The notes under the pieces were generated by a model. The model did no database searches. It was not told where the DNA came from and worked only from the letters and a program-made list of their open reading frames with translations. Below, one piece after another: positions 57,739 through 64,000 of a stretch of DNA of 64,000 nucleotides. Both the position numbers and the translations under genes were made by a program. This DNA comes from Gnetum montanum (taxonomy: Eukaryota > Streptophyta > Gnetopsida > Gnetales > Gnetaceae), in the NCBI GenBank assembly GCA_015680685.1, contig MNCI01002706.1, positions 393,977-457,976 on the forward strand, read 5' to 3'. The first letter of the stretch is position 1, and the number at the start of each line of letters is the position of its first letter.

Positions 57739-60160
57739 ATGTCTTCTTCACATAGGACCAATAATGCATTGTATGATGAAAACACTCATAAGAAAAATGA
57801 TACATTCTATACTAAAGAGAAGGAGTGAACAACCTCAAGTAGGGATTTCATATGTTCAATTGGTATAGACTATCCTAGAGGAGATGGAAAAATTCCTAGA
57901 ACAAGGAGGGCCTCAAGGCCTAGGACCTGCTCTAGACCTAGAAAAGATAGATAAAGGAATCATGGGGGAGATATGGGAGCCATGACATTTCTCCTAATTC
58001 CTCATCTTTCCCTTCCTTTTTAACGTCTAGTTCTAATGAAGATGAACATAGGTATAGAGATAGAGCTCCATTATGAGGTCAAGATAAAAATAGAAATTAA
58101 ACCCAAGGGCAAAATCAAAAACATCAAAATGAGCATAGACAAGATCATTACAATCAGACGAATAGAAATATAGATTATCACCATGACAGGTTTGATATGG
58201 ATGAAACCTTGTTGACTACTAGGGACCTGACACAGATTAGGGAGGCAGTTCAAATACCTTAAAGGCATCAAAGAGATAGTTGCATCAAATGGCTTGATAT
58301 AGAAAACAATCCTAAATTTAGGGGAGGCTACAATTTTAATCCACAACATCATTTACAAGCCTTCCATGATGCTTGCGTCTTGCAAAACATTGAATGCAAG
58401 TGGCAAAAGCTTAAGCTCTTTCCTAGGACACTAGTAGATGAAGCTAAAAGTTGGTATAGATTGTTAGAACTAGATTCAACTTATCGATGGTCCACAATGC
58501 TAGAACTCTTCAATGAAAAATACCAGACCTATGCGAGAGTGTCCAACTTGAGAAAACAAATCCAAGGCTAGAAGCAAGAAAATCATGAATCCTTGGATGT
58601 GGCCCTGGATAGACACTATTCTCTACTACATAGATGTCCAGACCATGATTTTTCTCCAAAAGAGAAACTTTTACACATCATAGATGGACATTGTAATCAA
58701 ATGAGGAAGACCCTTGGGATTTATGCCCAAGGTCTATTTTATGAATTGAAAGCCCATCAAATACAAAGGTTAATCAAGTGGGTGGAAAAAGAAGAAGGAG
58801 AGCTGTGTAAACAAGCGAATGTAGAGGAATATAACTAGGAATCAACTCTTGGAAAGAAAAGTGTCCATATCTATGATGAAGAAAAAGAGCAAAGCATGCT
58901 AATACAAAAGTCTATTGATGAGCTTGAAGCAAGGATAGATAAGATGTGGGAGTTGATGAATGAAAAAGTTACAACTTATGTAAAAATTGTAGAGGAGAAG
59001 ATAACATAAAGAATTAAGTGATTAAAATAAGAAGATGAAGAATAATTAAGAAATAGGTAGGAACACTTATCGGTAAAAAGGAAAAATGGTTGTAGGAGAA
59101 GACTCTATAGACTTAACCACAGAAGATGATGATGGATGTGACATATACCATACGACCATCCAAAGGGCTATTGCCTAGTCATGTTACATCTACATGAGTA
59201 TTGGGCTTTTGCTTTGAATTCCAAGTTCATACAAAAGCAAATGTGTAGTAAATTACCTTTTTTCACAAGATAATTATGGACAATTCTACAACCAACTGCA
59301 CTATCCTAATAGGACTTCTTATTAGCCTCAAAAATACTATCAATCACAATTGGGTGAGGCCATCATCAAACTAGCACTACCCTTATTGTGAGTCAGACTC
59401 GTACGAATATTATGTTCAACAACCTTTTTCCCCAACTGGTTCTACTTCCTCTACCTTAAATCAGTACTACCACTTTTTCAAATATCATCAACATGTAACA
59501 TCTTCTATGGGATCTCCACCTCACATCTCTCACCCTCCATCATATCCTCAATATTCTCATACTTCCCTCCATCATATGTTACTGCCAACAACACAGGAAG
59601 TTTCGACATTGCAACATAATGAAATAATGCCACTTGTGCTATGAATATACATGGAAATGATCATGTTAGTAGATCTTCATGGAAATTTAGGAAATGCCCC
59701 TTCTTTAGGATGGTTGCCACTCATGCAACTAAGATGCGTAGATTTACTGGCTCATCGAAACCACCACAAGGCCAATATGGTTCAACATCCTTCCTTGCTG
59801 GAACAATGTCTTCCAATCCTACATAAGAGCCAACAACTATCACCATCCCAACAGAAAATGTGAAAGATAAACCTATCATTGAGAAGAGACAAAACATTCC
59901 ATGCATTACTAGTAATAACAAAGGATGCAACTATGGGTTGAAGGTTCAAAGTATTCACTCAATTCCTACACCAACCCATAGCAAACATAAGGAAGTAGAG
60001 TGTGTGCAGAACTAGGTCTACAAAATAGCCACTAAACTAAAGGACACCCAGTGGCTTGAAAATGAGAATGCTAGATTGTTTAAACAATGCATGGAACCAT
60101 ATAACCCACTTAGTAGTTCTTATCCTAGCCATGAACTTAGTCATGGGGGAGATTCCCCAT
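57739..60160 (+). pseudogene. gag: gag of element 9
   Basis: ATG at 57739 (MSSSHRTNNALYDENTHK). Capsid block around 58200-58570 (NIECKWQKLKLFPRTLVDEAKSWY-like, open 58380-58571), coiled-coil-like region open at 58593-58838, decayed knuckle near 59130-59180 (CDIYHTTIQRAI-like after a frame change), Pro/Tyr/Ser tail 59300-59700, and a short KQNIPCITSNN-like remnant of the protease C-terminal part near 59885. Stops and frameshifts throughout. The sequence reaches the AGTCATGGGGGAGAT motif at 60139 without passing through pol. Confidence 0.75.
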
Positions 60161-60179
60161 NNNNNNNNNNNNNNNNNNN
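60161..60179. other. Assembly gap (19 n)
   Basis: Undetermined bases directly after GGGGGAGATTCCCCAT. The sequence resumes with G-rich GGGTGGGGGGAGATG, so the gap sits in or next to a G-run repeat. Confidence 0.99.
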
Positions 60180-62165
60180 GGGTGGGGGGAGATGCCCATT
60201 TTGAATCAAGAACTAATAAGTGCCTTTTCAGTTTTTGTTTTACACCATTTTTGGTGCATTTTTCTCTTAAATATTTTACAATTTCTTCTATATTTTACTT
60301 TGTTTGTGGTATTTTCTTGTTTTCCTTTATTACTTCCAGGACTAAGTGCAGTTGTAGTTGTTAATCGATGGTGGTATGTAAATAATATTATTTGATTGCT
60401 AATGTTTGGTTTCTATCTTTGAACTTTGGTATTGATAACTAAGACATGGGTTCTTTTCATGATTATAAGCAGTGATTCCATGTCATCTACCATCCACAAA
60501 ACTCTATGGTGTTCCCTTGTTTTGTAAATATGAAGGTTCCTTCTTTAATGAAATTTTTAATGAATTTGTGACTTTGGTAATCTCTAAACTTGGGAAGGAT
60601 TAAATGGATAGAAAAGGGTATGACTTCAAGGAAATTTGGTGCTCTTTGTACTTGCCTACACTCTTGGGTGCATGAGTGTTTCCATGGATTTCTCACCATT
60701 CTACTATCGACTAATAACAAAAAGGTAAAAGTCTTTGCATGGTGTGGTTCCCATTAAAAAAAAAATAATGGGAATTCAAAGCACACCCCTTAGATAGAAT
60801 AATGGGCTACAAGCACTAGTTATGGGACTAGAAAGACATGTTACCCATACCTGAAAGTTTCCTCTAACTAAGGCCCATCACTTCCTACTTCTCTTTTCTT
60901 CTCTTTTGGGAATGGTGTTTGAATCATGGGTCCATTCTTGCACCTTGAGGGGGTGGACCAATCTTTAAGTGTCAATGTGAAGTCATTGAAAGTGGTTGGT
61001 TTTGACTCAAAACTAAGGATGGATGTTATTAGGTCATATTAACCACAAAATCCACAAGGAACTTCATGTAACCACGATATAGGACTCCATTACACTCTTC
61101 ACCTCATCCATCCATGCTTCCCATAACTCACCACACTATCATTTTTCATGTTTTTTTGATGCTTTAGTTTGATATAGTTAAAGTTCTTTGATAGTTTCTT
61201 TGATGATTGGGTATTTAACTGCCATAACCATTAATCAATCTTGGGATCCACAAACTCCTTCATTTTAGGATATGCAAGGGCATTAAGGGCATGAGCCTAT
61301 TATGGGAAGGATCCACTTGCATATCTCTTGGTTGAATTGTTTAAGTTCCTTATCCCTTTAACATTTTTGCAATCAAATCTTTTGTGCCTCCCATCAGTTG
61401 CATCCCATTCTACACTCCTTTGTGGCACTTCTCCAAACATTGTCTAGCTAAATATCTAATTTTTTGTGAATTATCTAGCCCTCTTCAAGCATTTCGTTGT
61501 GTTCATGGCTTTATAGGTTCTTCAAGAACTTCAATTTTATGTCCAAACTCTTTGTTTTTTTCCCTATTTTTTAATGGTAAAAAATTCTATCTTTTGGCTA
61601 CATCGACAGGATCTTGTTGACGTAGCTAAAAAATAGTATAAATACATGTGATAATTTGTGAATTTTTCACCATTTACTTTTAAATGGGGGAGGAGTTTTT
61701 GCATTTTTGAGAGCCTAGAGGCTTCTAGAGCTCATAACTTTTAAATCACTTTTCAATTTACCTCATTTTTTAGTCCTACAGCTACTGGAGGTAAGCTCTA
61801 CATCGTGGGGGCCATAGACCTTAAGGTTTTGATGAAAATATTTCAAAATTTTTCTAACTCTCACAAAGGTTTAACTAATAAAATAACATTAAAATCACTT
61901 ATTTATGAGAGTTAAATCCTTCCAATGAACTCTAGTAGCCATATTAATCAAATAATATTAAAATAAAATAATTTAATTAATCTACCATGATCACAACTTA
62001 GCCAAAATGTAACTACCCAACGAGATAAGGTACCTAAAGGTTATAAGTTACACATCCCACACTAATCCCTAGTTATGTTGTGATCACAAATGGTACCAAA
62101 AGGAAAGCATGGATTGGAAGCGGGATCATCCCAATCGAGGGATAAGTAGTCGAGAACTGGAATGT
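60180..62165 (+). other. 3' non-coding region of element 9
   Basis: Matches by eye 30230-31880 of element 2, including the GATAAGGTACCTAAAGG block near 62018-62040. No supported gene. It contains a stretch with TATA box and palindrome (61597-61644) not seen in element 2. Confidence 0.65.
61597..61644 (+). promoter_or_regulatory. 30-nt quasi-palindrome followed by TATAAATA
   Basis: GCTAC...GTAGC (61597-61626) is self-complementary over 30 nt apart from three non-Watson-Crick pairs, centred on GATC, with TATAAATA at 61637-61644. The core GACAGGATCTTGTTGAC nearly equals the U3 palindrome of the element 9 LTR (GACAGGATCTTGTCGAC). It looks like a U3 fragment embedded in the 3' region; promoter activity is inferred. 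Confidence 0.45.
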
Positions 62166-63110
62166 GCTAAGAACAATCCTAGGAGTAGGCAGCATAGACC
62201 CATGCATCAGGACCTCTTTAGGAGGATCTTGAAGACAAATCTATTCATCAAATTCCCCAAGCTAAAATAGACCAATCCCACCAGGATGAGGCATCGAGCC
62301 CAAGGCCAAACCTTGAGGTCACTTTGATGGAGGCCTGTCTATAGAAAATCACATCCAAGGAGGTTTAGAAATCTATCCTTCAAGAGTTAAACTTTGTAAC
62401 CTTCTTGGAGTTTGCTCCATTAGAAGTCAAAACCCAACTTCAAAATTCTTCCATGTGGTCCATCATCACTTTCAACAAGGAGTGGTAAATGACAGAAACA
62501 TATTTCTTTTCTAGCAATAGGCAGCTCGATGCCATCATGCAAATAAGAACGTTAATATGTCCTACTCGATGAAGGCCATCTCTCAGGTCCATGGGCTACT
62601 TGAAACTAGGACAACTATGGTGGAATTTTTGGTGTAGGTGAATCTAGATGTTAATAAAGAATGAATCCAATGGTGCTATTGATGGATTACAAGGAGTATG
62701 ATGCACTCATCATAACAAAATGTGCATATTTTAAGATTGTGGCCTTTCACCTCTATCCAACGATGAGGCCTAGCAAAGTGACAACCTTTTTGACCTGTGC
62801 ATGTGTCACTTTGAGCAGAAAAGTCTTTGTCAACCTTCCATAGTTGATTTATCTATACATTTATACAATTCTTTTGTTGTTTTTCTTATATCTCCTTTTT
62901 TGTTGTTGTTTAAGTTTTAAGTTTTGTTTCAGCTTTAACAACAATTGTAAACAAAGGTGTAAAGATAAAAGATTTTTTTTTGTTGTTTTCTTGTCTGAGT
63001 CTTTGGAAATAAGCGTAAATGTGTTGGCAAGAATAAGACTGTAAACGAAAAGTAAACAAAATTATAATTTGTAAACAAAAAGAAAACCGAGTTTGAAATG
63101 CAACACATTC
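62166..63110. other. Unassigned DNA right of element 9
   Basis: No homology to family A by eye. 62230-62700 has fragmentary frames with a protein-like composition (for example KITSKEV and LNFVTFLEFAPLEVK, about 62345-62430 on the plus strand) but several stops, perhaps an old coding remnant. 62850-63100 is T-rich and then carries GTAAAC-type motifs. Confidence 0.35.
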
Positions 63111-63408
63111 TAGTTTTAGGCCATTTCGGGCCCCATGCACTAGTTTAAGGTCATTGTAGGCCACGCATGTTAGTTGAAAGTCATAACGGGACTATCGGGT
63201 CTACGCTCTAGTTTTAAGCCATTTCGGGCCACAAGGAAATAAAAGGGATTTGACCTGTTTCAGTGAATTTTCCAATTGACTAGCCATTTCTGACCATGGC
63301 TAGTTTTATGTCATTGCAGACATGTGATAGTTTAACGTCATTTTGGATGAGTAGTAGTTTTACGTCATTTTGGACGTGTGGTAGTTTTATGTCATTTCGG
63401 ACGTGTGT
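63111..63408. repeat. Degenerate 27/30-bp tandem repeat with ACGT cores
   Basis: Units beginning TAGTTTT occur at 63111, 63141, 63171 (30-bp spacing), 63209, then 63301, 63328, 63355 and 63382 (exactly 27-bp spacing). The late units read TAGTTTTACGTCATTTYGGACGTGTGG-like and contain ACGTCA and ACGTG cores. The early units carry GGCCATTTCGGGCC. Confidence 0.75.
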
Positions 63409-63416
63409 GGGGAATG

Positions 63417-64000
63417 TCAACTATTTAGTAATTTTTTGATTTTTTGTATTTTAACTTTAGGGGTAGGACTGATGGGTGTAATTTTGTATTCGGTATCTCC
63501 TTCGCTAATTACATTGAATGGTAATTCAGACCAGGAGACATCCAAGAGAATGGGCTCTATGTCAGTTGGTTGTGATGTTCCTATGTTTCGTGAAGTTTCT
63601 ATGTTTGACAAAGTATGTATAGTTTGGGTGGTTTTCGCATCAAGTGAAGTTTCTTTCATTTCAGGAGGATCATGGTTTATTTCAGGCTCTTCGAATTTAA
63701 CTTCTGAGCCTTGGTTTGCATCAGTGTGTGAAGAGATGGTTGATGTAGCCGCATCCCCGTGTATGATGATCTCGCCCCCTTCATAAGGTAGGTGGATCTC
63801 TTGATGTATGGAGGATGATACCACTTTTAATTGGGCCAACCAAGGTCATCCCAATATTAAGTTAAAACTAGGCATCTCATCAATGACCACGAACTCTGCA
63901 GATATGGGGAACCGGTCCCCTGCTATGAAATTCAAAGTGAACGTTCATTTGACTACTACGCATGACCCACTAAACAATTTCAGACATGTGGTGGAAGTCG
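63417..64000 (-). pseudogene. Retropepsin-type protease fragment of another Ty3/gypsy element
   Basis: Minus strand from the right edge. FTLNFIAGDRFPISAEFVV, then the hallmark ILG-stop-PWL (Arg replaced by TGA) and WLAQLKVVSSSIHQEIHLP, typical of the C-terminal half of Ty3/Tat-type aspartic proteases. An open stretch (63839 to 63417) continues as an acidic Ser/Thr/Glu-rich tail. Two stops are visible (one near 63945, one near 63845). No RT follows on the left; the tandem repeat begins directly. Upstream parts lie outside the window. The lineage is closer to element 1 than to family A, by inference. Confidence 0.7.

Larger units (their letters stand above)
56777..62165 (+). mobile_element. Element 9: pol-less relative lacking its 3' end
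   Basis: 5' LTR 56777-57592, PBS, gag 57739 onward, a small N gap, then the family 3' non-coding region to about 62165, where similarity to element 2 stops before any PPT or 3' LTR. No RT, RNase H or INT is seen, although the N gap at 60161 could hide a little. The left target base string is CTAGT (56772-56776); the right TSD is not in the window. Confidence 0.8.

Noticed and set aside
62661-63044. Two plus-strand ORFs as host genes
   Set aside because: Short, low-complexity in part, with no recognisable domain or exon structure.

Overview
The window is a plant nuclear genome segment made almost entirely of nested, decayed Ty3/gypsy LTR retrotransposons. I see no intact host gene and cannot name the species. 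Plant origin is inferred from the element types, tRNA-Asp and tRNA-Asn type primer-binding sites, 5-bp target-site duplications (TSDs), high AT content, and stop codons of the kind produced by cytosine deamination.

One dominant family (here family A, an Athila-like/Tat-clade guess) recurs at least nine times counting solo LTRs. Its LTRs are about 0.75-0.85 kb and run TGATGA...CTCATCA, each with a TATAAATA box. The primer-binding site (PBS) resembles tRNA-Asp, the Gag has a CX2CX3HX4C knuckle, and the order is gag-PR-RT-RNaseH-INT followed by about 2 kb of non-coding DNA and a CATGGGGGTA polypurine tract (PPT).

Layout. 1-4375: 5' part of a different element (element 1, minus strand, tRNA-Asn-type PBS) with a mostly open gag running off the left edge and an LTR full of GCGTATACGC palindromes. 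4519-33015: element 2 (+, TSD CTCAA), whose 5' LTR holds a solo LTR (5099-5677, TSD CTTAT) and whose gag is split by element 3 (8081-25984, +, TSD GTAAT/GCAAT). Element 3 contains a solo LTR (13937-14682, TSD CTGGT) and element 4 (15736-22991, minus, TSD AATAT). With insertions removed, elements 2 and 3 are each about 10 kb and are the only copies retaining a complete, though broken, pol. 33531-45977: element 6 (minus, TSD CCTAG), whose 3' LTR is split by element 5 (33824-38180, +, TSD CTAAT/CTGAT). 47046-56776: 5'-truncated element 7 (+), split by element 8 (49242-56344, +, TSD CCTTA) and cut at 56777 by element 9 (+, extending to about 62165 with its 3' end lost). 62166-64000: unassigned DNA, a 27/30-bp repeat rich in ACGT cores, and a minus-strand protease fragment of another Ty3/gypsy element running off the right edge.

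The internally deleted copies (4, 5, 6, 8, 9) keep Gag and protease-like coding but have lost most or all of RT-INT. If they moved after losing pol, they needed enzymes from a relative. The most unusual signals are (i) clusters of short palindromes between the LTR start and the TATA box, different in sequence between subfamilies, and (ii) a PPT-like motif present three times at nearly constant spacing in the 3' non-coding region.

No alignment or database search was run. Similarities are by eye, and lineage and tRNA names come from memory of these families.
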